Assembly: GCF_029433335.1 (NCBI RefSeq)
Contig: NZ_JAQTHX010000002.1
Span: 256,652 to 320,651, forward strand
Direction of reading: 5' to 3'
From: Bifidobacterium sp. ESL0745
Lineage (GTDB): Bacteria; Actinomycetota; Actinomycetes; Actinomycetales; Bifidobacteriaceae
DNA length: 64,000 nucleotides
The notes under the pieces were generated by a model that made no database searches, was not told the DNA's origin, and worked only from the letters and a program-made list of their open reading frames with translations. The position numbers and the translations under genes are program-made. Positions 36,647 to 44,716 of the stretch are shown piece after piece; positions within the stretch are counted from its first letter, which is position 1, and each line of letters starts with the position of its first letter.

Positions 36647-37774
36647 ATGGCAAAAGTCGTATTTGACCATGTCACTCGTATCTATCCGGGCAATACTGAG
36701 CCCTCGGTATCCGATCTCACACTTGACATCAAAGATGGTGAATTCCTCGTGCTCGTCGGCCCTTCCGGCTGCGGCAAATCAACGACCCTGCGTATGCTCG
36801 CAGGCCTCGAGGAAGTCAACAAGGGCAAGATTTACATTGGCGATAAAGACGTCACGACCATGCAGCCGAAAGACCGCGATATCGCCATGGTCTTCCAGAA
36901 CTACGCTCTGTACCCGCACATGACTGTCGCCGACAATATGGGCTTCGCCTTGAAGATCGCTGGCGTTCCGAAGGCTGAGATTCGTCAGCGCGTCGAAGAG
37001 GCCGCCAAGGTCCTCGATCTGACCGAGTTCCTCGACCGCAAGCCGAAGGCCCTTTCCGGTGGTCAGCGTCAGCGTGTCGCCATGGGCCGCGCAATCGTTC
37101 GTAAGCCTAAGGTCTTCCTGATGGATGAGCCGCTTTCCAACTTGGATGCAAAGCTCCGTGTGCAGACCCGTACGCAGATCGCCGCTCTGCAGCGCCAACT
37201 CGGCGTCACCACCCTTTACGTCACCCACGATCAGACCGAGGCTCTGACGATGGGCGACCGCATCGCCGTCATCAAGCTGGGCGTGCTCCAGCAGGTCGGC
37301 GCTCCGACCGAGCTCTATGACAAGCCGCAGAACGTCTTCGTTGCCGGCTTCATCGGCTCGCCTTCCATGAACATCAACACCCACCCGGTGGAGAACGGCA
37401 AGGCTAAGATCGGCAGCGATACCGTTGAACTCGATCCCGCCGCCGTCGCCAAGCTCACCCCGGAAGACAAGGGCCGCATCGTCGTCGGCTTCCGTCCCGA
37501 GGATGCTGGGCTTGCTGGTCCGGATGAGGCCAATGCCTTCTCGCTGAAGGTCGAGAACGTTGAGGACCTGGGCTCCGACGGCTACATCTACGGTGACATC
37601 ATCACTGATGGCTCCGTGGCTGAGTCCGCTGCCACGATGTCCGATCAGAACAAGCTGACCACGATTCGTGTCAATCCGCGTGATCTGCCGAAGGTCGGCG
37701 AGACCGTCAAGATCAAGATCGATCCGTCCAAGATGCACCTCTTCTCCCCGGCCACCGAGCTGCGCCTGAACTGA
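36647..37774 (+). CDS. msmK: Sugar ABC transporter ATP-binding protein, MsmK/UgpC type
   Basis: A 375-residue carbohydrate-importer ATPase. Walker A GPSGCGKSTTLRMLAG (about 40-55), Q-loop VFQNYALYPHMTV, signature LSGGQRQRVAMGRAI, Walker B VFLMDEPLSNLDAKLR, and switch TLYVTHDQTEALTMGDR are all intact. The C-terminal regulatory OB/TOBE region (about 235-375) is typical of CUT1 ATPases that serve several importers. No SBP or permease is adjacent; the raffinose-type importer at 53-56.5 kb lacks an ATPase, so this is probably its energiser and shared with other sugar systems. Confidence 0.93.
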   Translation: MAKVVFDHVTRIYPGNTEPSVSDLTLDIKDGEFLVLVGPSGCGKSTTLRMLAGLEEVNKGKIYIGDKDVTTMQPKDRDIAMVFQNYALYPHMTVADNMGFALKIAGVPKAEIRQRVEEAAKVLDLTEFLDRKPKALSGGQRQRVAMGRAIVRKPKVFLMDEPLSNLDAKLRVQTRTQIAALQRQLGVTTLYVTHDQTEALTMGDRIAVIKLGVLQQVGAPTELYDKPQNVFVAGFIGSPSMNINTHPVENGKAKIGSDTVELDPAAVAKLTPEDKGRIVVGFRPEDAGLAGPDEANAFSLKVENVEDLGSDGYIYGDIITDGSVAESAATMSDQNKLTTIRVNPRDLPKVGETVKIKIDPSKMHLFSPATELRLN

Positions 37775-37802
37775 TTGCTTCTTAGCATCGTTTAAGTCGA
37801 TT

Positions 37803-37836
37803 AAAAAGACCCGTACATTCGCGTGCGGGTCTTTTT
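37803..37836 (+). terminator. Rho-independent terminator of msmK
   Basis: AAAAAGACCCGTAC pairs with GTGCGGGTCTTTTT (one wobble), ending in TTTTT. It lies 29 bp after the stop codon. Confidence 0.9.
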
Positions 37837-37954
37837 GTATGTTTTGGCGTTTTGTTCCGGTAATGTTTCGTTGAGTTGTCGTTCGATTTAGTTGAGGGCA
37901 GACAGGTTTGAGATGGATTAGGAACTATCCCGTGTGGGCAGTAGATTTGGGAGT

Positions 37955-39751
37955 ATGGAATTGACCGGTGGAATGCAAATGGACCCGCGTGCGCTGAAAG
38001 CGACGTCAGTGACGGCTGCCGAAGCCGGTGATGAGGATGTTGCCGAGCCGCAGGCATTGCAGATCACCGCCGCCAGCTCGAACCCGAAGATGTTCACGCT
38101 GCCTTGGGAAAAGCCGTTGGCGACCTGGCCCAAAGAACTGCTGGCGAACCTGCCGCGAGGCATTTCTCGGCACGTCGTGCGCTTCGTGCATGTCGGCGAC
38201 GAGATCTACGCGATGAAGGAGATCACCAGCCGCGTGGCCGCGCACGAATACGAGCTGCTGCGCCGCCTGCAGAAGCTGGAACTGCCCACCGTCACGCCGA
38301 TCGCCGTGGTCACCGGCCGGCATACCCGCGAGGGCGAGCCGCTGGAATCGATTCTGGTGACCAAGCAGCTCAAGTTCTCGCTCCCCTACCGTGCGCTGTT
38401 CGCCGGCAACCTCCGCCCCGACACCGCCGACCGGCTGATCGATGCGCTCGCCGTCTTGATGGTGCGGCTGCATCTCTCCGGCTTCTATTGGGGCGATGTC
38501 TCGCTTTCCAACGTCCTCTTCCTGCGTGATGCGGACGCGTTTTCGGCCTTCCTGGTCGACGCGGAAACCGGCGCGCTTTACACCTCGCTTACCGTAGGCC
38601 AGCGCAACTACGACATGGATCTCGCCCGCACCAACATCATCGGCGAGCTGATGGATCTGAGCTCCGGCAAGCTGCTGCCCGACGAGGTGGACGAGGTGGC
38701 GGTCGGCGACCGGCTGATCGAGCGCTACAACTCGCTGTGGGGTGCGTTGACCGATCAGGAGGACTTCGGACCCGACGAGATGTGGAAGATCGAGAAGCGC
38801 GTCAACAAGCTCAACGACCTGGGCTTCGACGTCGACGAGCTTGAGGTCAAGACCGCCGACGACGGCAAGCGCGTGCTCGTGCGGCCGCGGGTGGTCGATG
38901 CCGGATATGCTTCCCGCAAGCTTTTGCGGCTTACGGGCCTTGACGTGCAGGAGAATCAGGCACGGCGGCTTTTGAACGACCTCGACGCCTACCGCGCCTC
39001 CACCTGGAGAGACGGCGAGGAGCTGGAAATCGTCGCGACCGACTGGATGCGCGAGGTCTTCGAGCCCGTCGTGCGCATGATCCCCAAGGAATACCGCTCC
39101 AAGATCGAGCCTGCGCAGTTCTTCCACGAGGTGCTGCAGAACCGTTGGTATATGGCTGAAAAGGCGGGACACGACGTATCCACGGCTGTCGCCGCAAGCG
39201 ATTACATCAAGCACAACCTGCCCAAGTACAACATCGATTCCAAGGCGCTCGCCGAGATCAACGCCGACGCGGATTCCGGCGTGGTCGATGACAGTTCGAC
39301 CTACAACGCTGCCGACGGCGACGCCAGCGATGCGGATAGTGGTGATTCTGCCGATACCGTGGGCTCCGACAATGACGATGTCGACAACATCGGACGTGGC
39401 GATTACGGCACGCTTGGCGATGGCTTGGGCAATCTTAGTGCCACACAAACTGCTGGCGATGACTTTAACCTTGATGCCGATTCAGACGTTCCCGAAGACA
39501 TCTGGCCCACTCAGCCGGACCCGGCCATGGTTGCTGCTCGTAATACGAACGCCGAAACTGCGACGGATTCCGGCTCACAAACAGATCATACGAAGGGAAA
39601 TTCGCATACGGCGGCGAATCGGACTCATGGCGGCACGGTGACGAATGGTATCGACGAAACCTATGAAAATACGAATACCGGCGACGACACTGATGACGAC
39701 GGCTACGACCCGGACGAATACGACCAGGACGCTGCCGTCTGGAGTCACTGA
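37955..39751 (+). CDS. DUF4032 protein (kinase-like fold)
   Basis: A 598-residue protein, common in Actinobacteria. The N-terminal half resembles lipopolysaccharide kinase/RIO-like folds: VGDEIYAMKEI (Lys-containing strand), HEYELLRRLQ, and FYWGDVSLSNVLFLRD, equivalent to the catalytic loop, with FLVDAETG in the place of DFG. The conserved DUF4032 block continues to about 430. The last 150 residues are acidic, Asp/Asn/Thr-rich and disordered. The start at 37955 is chosen because TAGATT ends 7 bases upstream (leaderless pattern) and no ribosome site exists. Biochemical role unknown. Confidence 0.78.
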   Translation: MELTGGMQMDPRALKATSVTAAEAGDEDVAEPQALQITAASSNPKMFTLPWEKPLATWPKELLANLPRGISRHVVRFVHVGDEIYAMKEITSRVAAHEYELLRRLQKLELPTVTPIAVVTGRHTREGEPLESILVTKQLKFSLPYRALFAGNLRPDTADRLIDALAVLMVRLHLSGFYWGDVSLSNVLFLRDADAFSAFLVDAETGALYTSLTVGQRNYDMDLARTNIIGELMDLSSGKLLPDEVDEVAVGDRLIERYNSLWGALTDQEDFGPDEMWKIEKRVNKLNDLGFDVDELEVKTADDGKRVLVRPRVVDAGYASRKLLRLTGLDVQENQARRLLNDLDAYRASTWRDGEELEIVATDWMREVFEPVVRMIPKEYRSKIEPAQFFHEVLQNRWYMAEKAGHDVSTAVAASDYIKHNLPKYNIDSKALAEINADADSGVVDDSSTYNAADGDASDADSGDSADTVGSDNDDVDNIGRGDYGTLGDGLGNLSATQTAGDDFNLDADSDVPEDIWPTQPDPAMVAARNTNAETATDSGSQTDHTKGNSHTAANRTHGGTVTNGIDETYENTNTGDDTDDDGYDPDEYDQDAAVWSH

Positions 39752-40075
39752 GCGGTTCCTGTCTGGGACTTTCGGACTAATTGTGTCTTTTTACTTGGGA
39801 TAAGAGGGCTACTAAGTAAAAGACGCAAATCCGAAGGGTCGGGCAGATATAAAACGTGGACTTGAACTGAATCTGGAGCATGCGAGCTCTTTATCCGTTG
39901 CACGTCTATGCCCGGATTTCCCGTGCGGAAAACCGAAGCTCCTAATTCGGCTTTTACGTTCCGTCAGTTTGCCTCTCAGAATCTGGGTTCGAAATTTGCA
40001 AAAATAAACCCGAACCACATCTCGTGAATTGGGATGAGATTCGGGCGTAAACGGATAAACGTGTTGCCGCTGTTT
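39752..40075. other. Intergenic region between convergent genes
   Basis: No gene, repeat or strong terminator recognised. Confidence 0.4.
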
Positions 40076-41080
40076 TTATTTGCTGCTGTCGGCTTGTTTC
40101 CCGGCCTTGCTGCGGGCGCGGGAGACGGCGTAAAGGCTGATGCCGGCCGCCACGGAAGCGTTGAGTGACTCGACCTCGCTGGAGATTGGAATGCCGGCGA
40201 TGGAATCGCATGCCTCGCGTACCAGACGGCTCAAACCCTTGCCTTCCGAACCCAATACGACGACCAACGGATCGGTCTCAAAGCCGCTTTCGCCGACGAT
40301 GGCGTTGCCGCCGCCGTCGAGCCCGACCACATAGTAGCCGCGCTCTTTCAACGCTTCGATGGCCTTGGTCAGGTTGACCACGCGGGCTACGGGCAGGTGT
40401 GCGGCCGCGCCGGCCGAAACCTTCCAGGCCGCGGCGTTGACGGAAGCCGAGCGACGTTCCGGCAGGATGACGCCGTTGGCACCGAAAGCCGCCGCCGAAC
40501 GAATGACGGCACCGAGGTTCTGCGGGTCGGTGACCCCGTCGAGTGCGATGAACAGCGGTCGCGCGTTGATGCGGGCGCTCTGCGAATCGGCCTCTTCCAT
40601 GGCGTGTGATTTTTTATCCGCGCGATCCGCCAGCTCGGCCAGTGTGTGGTACTGGTAGGGTTGCACCTTCAGAATGATGCCCTGATGATTGCGCGAATGG
40701 GCGATGCGGTCCATCTCCAGCCTGTCGGCTTCGAGCAGGTTGACTCCCTGCATCCCGGCGAGCTTCACGATCTCGCGGGTGCGGTCGTCGTGCTCGATAC
40801 GATTGGCGATGTAAAGCTGTGTACTTGGCACACCGACGCGCAGCGCCTCGAGCACCGCGTTGCGGCCGACCACCAGATCGTCGGAATCTGAAGTGTACCT
40901 TGCCGCACGGCGGCGAGCGGCCAGCCGTGGATCGGCGAAGCGGCGCTTCTCGTTCCGCTGTTTGGCTTTGTATGCCTTGTGATACACGCGATCTTCAGCC
41001 TTGGGCGTCGGCCCACGGCCTTTCAGCGCGTTGCGATGTTTTCCGCCCGAACCTTTGGCCGGGCCTTTCTTGTTAGCCAT
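40076..41080 (-). CDS. rlmB: 23S rRNA 2'-O-ribose methyltransferase (SpoU/TrmH family)
   Basis: A 334-residue SPOUT methyltransferase. A basic N-terminal extension (about 1-70) leads to the substrate-binding domain (VVGRNAVLEALRVG) and the catalytic domain with three SpoU motifs: ALDGVTDPQNLGAVIRSAAAFG (motif 1), VLGSEGKGLSRLVREACD (motif 2), and IPISSEVESLNASVAAGISLY (motif 3). This matches RlmB, which methylates G2251 of 23S rRNA. The ATG at 41080 is preceded by GATAAT and 7 bases, consistent with a leaderless mRNA; the frame extends 10 codons further without support. Confidence 0.92.
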   Translation of the reverse strand: MANKKGPAKGSGGKHRNALKGRGPTPKAEDRVYHKAYKAKQRNEKRRFADPRLAARRRAARYTSDSDDLVVGRNAVLEALRVGVPSTQLYIANRIEHDDRTREIVKLAGMQGVNLLEADRLEMDRIAHSRNHQGIILKVQPYQYHTLAELADRADKKSHAMEEADSQSARINARPLFIALDGVTDPQNLGAVIRSAAAFGANGVILPERRSASVNAAAWKVSAGAAAHLPVARVVNLTKAIEALKERGYYVVGLDGGGNAIVGESGFETDPLVVVLGSEGKGLSRLVREACDSIAGIPISSEVESLNASVAAGISLYAVSRARSKAGKQADSSK

Positions 41081-41161
41081 ACTGCCAATTATCCCAGCAC
41101 CCCGCGCCAACCTCGCCAGCAGGCTGCGCGTGTCAACTCAACCGTGACTTCGCCCGCAAGT

Positions 41162-41280
41162 GTGCTTTCGGTCGCACCCAGATTGAACTTGCGACGAAAA
41201 GCATGATGGAACGTGCTTTTGGTCGCGTTGACGGTTGAGGTGCGACGAAAAGCACGTTAAATGGTGCTTTTCGTCGCACC
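41162..41280. repeat. 51-bp tandem unit carrying inverted GTGCTTTTCGTCGCAC elements
   Basis: Five copies of a 16-bp element in alternating orientation: + at 41162-41177, 41213-41228 and 41264-41279; minus at 41189-41204 and 41240-41255. Same-strand copies are exactly 51 bp apart. The last two form a perfect 17-bp stem (41239-41255 with 41264-41280) around an 8-nt loop. The array lies between rlmB and dcd, in the promoter region of rlmB and 3' flank of dcd. Confidence 0.9.
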
Positions 41281-41351
41281 GGCACGAGTTGTCTGGACTT
41301 CGGCTCGTAGTCGCACAGGAAGAAACAGTCAATAGGGAGGACGAAATTGCC

Positions 41352-41933
41352 TCAGTCTTCGATCTCAGCCTTGTAAAAGTTGACGTAGGAACGCGACGGG
41401 GTGGGGCCGCGCTGGCCCTGATAATGCGAGCCGACGCCGGTCGAACCGTACGGGTGCGCGGCAGGGGAGCTGAGCTGGAAGAAGCACATCTGCCCGATTT
41501 TCATCCCCGGCCACAGCTTCACTGGTAGCGTACTGACGTTGGAAAGCTCAAGCGTGATATGCCCCTCAAAGCCTGGGTCGATGAAACCGGCGGTGGAATG
41601 GGTCAGGATGCCGAGTCGACCGAGCGAACTCTTTCCTTCGAGCCGCGCGGCCGTAGTGCCGTCGAGCTTGATGTATTCCCAAGTGGAGGCCAGCGCAAAC
41701 TCGCCGGGATGCATGATCCACGGCTCGTCCGGCCCGACCTCGAACTGTTCGGTCAGGTCGCCTTGGTTCTCTGCCGGGTCGACGTAGGTGTAGGCGTGAT
41801 TGTTGAAAAGCCTGAAATACCGGTCGAGCCGCACGTCGATGGAGGCAGGCTGCACCATTTCGGGCGTCCATGGGTCCAGTGAGATATGGCCGTCGGCCTG
41901 GGCGGCGAGGATGTCGCGATCTGACAGCAGCAT
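41352..41933 (-). CDS. dcd: dCTP deaminase (probably bifunctional dCTP deaminase/dUTPase)
   Basis: A 193-residue trimeric pyrimidine nucleotide hydrolase. The sequence begins [10 protein letters not shown], and contains [43 protein letters not shown] (Glu of the active site) and the C-terminal segment [13 protein letters not shown] that closes over the nucleotide. Actinobacterial homologues make dUMP directly from dCTP. The start has a near-perfect GGAGG 6 bases upstream, so the 81-codon extension of the open frame upstream is not translated. Confidence 0.95.
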   Translation of the reverse strand: MLLSDRDILAAQADGHISLDPWTPEMVQPASIDVRLDRYFRLFNNHAYTYVDPAENQGDLTEQFEVGPDEPWIMHPGEFALASTWEYIKLDGTTAARLEGKSSLGRLGILTHSTAGFIDPGFEGHITLELSNVSTLPVKLWPGMKIGQMCFFQLSSPAAHPYGSTGVGSHYQGQRGPTPSRSYVNFYKAEIED

Positions 41934-42427
41934 AGGTTCCTCCAGATGTCGATTTCGTGCCGAGCGTTCGACGCGCGACGCGGTCACGTCAATCGCGTCC
42001 CGGTTAACGCGGCAATTGCGTGTTATGCTCCCAGTGTAGACGTTGCGGCGGTCTGACGTCGCACAGGCGTTGCCAAGCGGGCTTTGGTCGGCGGCCGTTG
42101 TAAGCGTGTGGGCAGTATGGTGGTATTTCTTGACAGCGACAATATGTGTTTCCCGAAGATGCCAGATCGGCTGCACATTGGCCGCAGGCGAGAGAGCATG
42201 CGCTGTTCTGTGCTTGGCGTTGCAGGAATTTGGTATTGTGCTGGTCTGACATTGCGTGTGCCCAAGAATGTTGAGGGTCTGGTGTCACGTCAATCTGAAG
42301 TCGGGTAGGACGGTGCCAGCCCCTGCGAATGGCGTAGCACGGCAACTTTGCGCGGAAATTGGCCTTGAAAATCTGAAAAATAGTCAAAAAACAAAAATTT
42401 TCAGGCAATTTTCAGGTAATTCGATTC

Positions 42428-42456
42428 TTGTACCAAGAATTATGTAGTTATATAAG
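42428..42456 (+). promoter_or_regulatory. Sigma70-type promoter with no gene close behind
   Basis: TTGTAC (42428-42433), a 17-bp spacer and TATAAG (42451-42456). The palindromic ATTCTTG/CAAGAAT overlaps the -35 box. Predicted transcript start is near 42463. Confidence 0.6.
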
Positions 42457-42462
42457 AAATGT

Positions 42463-42570
42463 CAGCAAGAGCTGGCCGGTGATTTTGAGGTTTGGATTTA
42501 CCGATAATTGAACCCTTTCTTCTTCTCTCTTCTCTTCCCCGGTGCGTTCTAGCACCGGGGTTTCTCTTTT
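42463..42570 (+). ncRNA. Candidate ~100-nt small RNA
   Basis: The segment between the promoter above and an intrinsic terminator: CCCCGGTGC (42537-42545), loop, GCACCGGGG (42552-42560), then TTTCTCTTTT. No ORF of note. It contains a pyrimidine-only tract (about 42513-42540, CCCTTTCTTCTTCTCTCTTC and on) able to pair with Shine-Dalgarno sequences. It could alternatively be an attenuated leader of the membrane protein gene at 42800. The remainder of 41934-42799 shows no gene. Confidence 0.45.
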
Positions 42571-42799
42571 CCTGATGGTTTCTGCGGCCTTGGGTCTGCG
42601 ATTTCGGACTTGTGCTTCGGACGATGTTGCTGCTACCGTTCTCAAACACGTGCCTATATTGCCCCTTAAATGACGGTGCGGCACGGGGTAGACTGGTGAA
42701 AGTGTTTGGTATTCCAAAGACGTGTGGTTTCGTGCCATCGCCGTTTGGAATCTGAATCGCTGGTAGCCGGAATGGATTCGGGCAGACGGGATAAAGGCT

Positions 42800-43459
42800 A
42801 TGAAAGATGATTTCGACCGTGGCAGCAATAGGGCCGGTGTCTCGCGTTCGCGGGGTCGTAAGGATTCGCGTTCCGACAATGCCCACATGTACAACGTCAA
42901 CGAATTGCGTCGCCACAGCCCTGCTTCGTTGCGCAAAGCCCGGCATCGCAGGTCGCTGATCATCAGTGTGATCGTTGTCGCGGTCGTCATCGCCCTGATT
43001 ATCGTGGCGCTGTCGATTTCGCTAAAAACGCTTAAGCGTAATACGGCTTCGGTCGCTCAAAGCGATCCCGATACGACCACGATCCAAGGCAAGACCAAAG
43101 CTCCTGACACGGACGCCAACCAAATGAAGCAGGGCATCGAGCAACAATCTGGTGTCTGCACGGGAGGATGGATGGACGTCGATGTCGCCAGCAAACTGCC
43201 GGGTGCCACCAGCGCCTCGTTCTGCAAGGCGACGCAGGTTGCGTTCATCACGTTCCAGACCAAGGCCGCGGCATCGATGGATGGCGATATGGTGCGCTCG
43301 CAGGCGGCTAACGTCATCAGCCAATACGGAGGCAGCAAAGTCGACCCCAATAATCTGCGGCTTGTGAGCAATGATCTGTGGATGGCTGTGGGCAACGCCA
43401 AAGCCATGGGGGCTTTGCAGCAGCAATGGGGCGGTACATTGGAAAAGATTGGGTCATAA
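42800..43459 (+). CDS. Single-pass membrane protein of unknown function
   Basis: A 219-residue protein: basic, Ser/Arg-rich cytoplasmic N-terminus (about 1-50), one TM helix (about 53-75, IISVIVVAVVIALIIVALSI), and an extracytoplasmic domain with two Cys (in GVCTGGWMDVDVASKLPG and SASFCKATQ) that might form a disulfide. I do not recognise the domain. AAAGG sits only a few bases before the ATG; a start at residue 30 (MYNVNELRRH) is possible. It precedes the esterase gene by 69 bp. Confidence 0.65.
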   Translation: MKDDFDRGSNRAGVSRSRGRKDSRSDNAHMYNVNELRRHSPASLRKARHRRSLIISVIVVAVVIALIIVALSISLKTLKRNTASVAQSDPDTTTIQGKTKAPDTDANQMKQGIEQQSGVCTGGWMDVDVASKLPGATSASFCKATQVAFITFQTKAAASMDGDMVRSQAANVISQYGGSKVDPNNLRLVSNDLWMAVGNAKAMGALQQQWGGTLEKIGS

Positions 43460-43528
43460 CAATCCCGGATAATTCCGGCGAGTGAACATCGCCGGCCATG
43501 GTTGGCATCGTTGCTTATCATGGTGTTT

Positions 43529-44332
43529 ATGAGCGATGAAGCAGTAAGCAGCGAACACACCGGTAAGTCAACGAACGGTGACAACGGCGGAAACGGTTTG
43601 ATTGGCCGTCAATCCGATGCCATTCCCGGGCGTTTCGGTGATCCGATGGAGATTTCGCACGTAGTCTATTCCCAAGGCGGCGGCAAGGCGCGCCCGACGC
43701 GGCCGATGTTCCTGTGCCTGCATGGCTGGGGCTCCAATGAGCAGGATCTGGCCGGCATGATGCGCTACGTCGCTCCCGGCAATGATTACGTTTCTTTGCG
43801 CGCGCCGCTGGTGCTGCAAGCTGAGGGGCCGGGGGAGTTCGGCAGCGGGTCCGGCGCGTATAGCTGGTTCCATGACGGCGTGCCTACCGGCGATGATTTG
43901 GACAGGGACATTTTCGCGGCGGCCACTGCAGTTGACAACTGGGTCAGTGGTCACGTTGACGCCGATCGCGAGCTGGTGCCGATCGGATTTTCACAGGGGG
44001 CGGCGCTCGCGATTCACTTGCTGCGCGTGCATCCCGAACGTTACCGCGCGGTTGCGGCGCTTTCGGGCTTTGTGGCTCCGGGGCGGGTGCCCGGCACGGC
44101 CCCGGCCGACGGGCGACTTGCGGATATGGAAAAGCCGGTCTTCTACGGCTATGGCGACCGTGACACTGTTCTGCCGAAGTACGAGATTTATGGTGCGACC
44201 GCTTGGCTTGAGGAGCACACGTGGCTGACGGTGAAGAACTATCACCAGCTCGACCACGCCGTGAGTCCCGCCGAATTCACCGACCTCACCCAGTGGCTCC
44301 TCCTCAACGACATTTCGTCGGGCGTCGTTTGA
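43529..44332 (+). CDS. Alpha/beta-hydrolase, phospholipase/carboxylesterase family
   Basis: About 267 residues. The fold shows LCLHGWGSNEQDLAGMM (oxyanion region), the nucleophile elbow IGFSQGAALAIHLL (Ser in GFSQG), GYGDRDTVLPKY with the acid Asp, and YHQLDHAVSP with the catalytic His. This matches the PF02230-type carboxylesterase family. There is no signal peptide. No Shine-Dalgarno is visible; TATCAT ends 7 bases before the ATG at 43529, so I choose that start over ATG 43520. Natural substrate unknown. Confidence 0.82.
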   Translation: MSDEAVSSEHTGKSTNGDNGGNGLIGRQSDAIPGRFGDPMEISHVVYSQGGGKARPTRPMFLCLHGWGSNEQDLAGMMRYVAPGNDYVSLRAPLVLQAEGPGEFGSGSGAYSWFHDGVPTGDDLDRDIFAAATAVDNWVSGHVDADRELVPIGFSQGAALAIHLLRVHPERYRAVAALSGFVAPGRVPGTAPADGRLADMEKPVFYGYGDRDTVLPKYEIYGATAWLEEHTWLTVKNYHQLDHAVSPAEFTDLTQWLLLNDISSGVV

Positions 44333-44520
44333 TTAGAGTTCGGCCTCAGTGTCACCCTGCTGTGCGCTGAGCCGTTAATCGCCTATTAGGAATTTAAGCA
44401 CGTTTTCGCGCGATTTTTATGCTTAAATTCCTATTTACAGTTGAAATGAGTGCGGTTGAGGAACCAGATACCCTATTTACAGCTCAGCCTCCGCATCGAC
44501 CTGCTGAGCCGCTGAGCCGT
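44333..44520 (-). repeat. Two decayed copies of the antiporter gene's 3' end plus an inverted repeat
   Basis: On the minus strand, 44377-44333 reads ...SAQQGDTEAEL-stop and 44515-44477 reads ...AAQQVDAEAEL-stop, while the antiporter itself ends VMQVDAEAEL-stop at 44717. So two extra C-terminal codon blocks lie about 240 and 385 bp downstream. Between them is a perfect 14-bp inverted repeat, TAGGAATTTAAGCA (44387-44400) and TGCTTAAATTCCTA (44420-44433). The rest of 44521-44716 holds AGTCCA/TGGACT motifs but no gene. Confidence 0.7.
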
Positions 44521-44716
44521 TAAGCAGAAAGTCCAGTGGACTTTCTGTAGGCGATGAGAGCGCGATGTATCGAGCGCGAAAGAGCGATGAGAGCCCAAAC
44601 TAGAGTATGTTTTTTAACTCCGCTAGTCCTGTGGACTTTCCGTAGCCGAGGTGAGCACGCGCTAAGCGTGCGAAGGATGCAGGTCGAAATTAGTGTGGTT
44701 GTAGAATTGGAAACCT

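Noticed and set aside
38006..39448. 480-codon minus-strand frame
   Set aside because: Antisense to the DUF4032 gene; no recognisable motifs.
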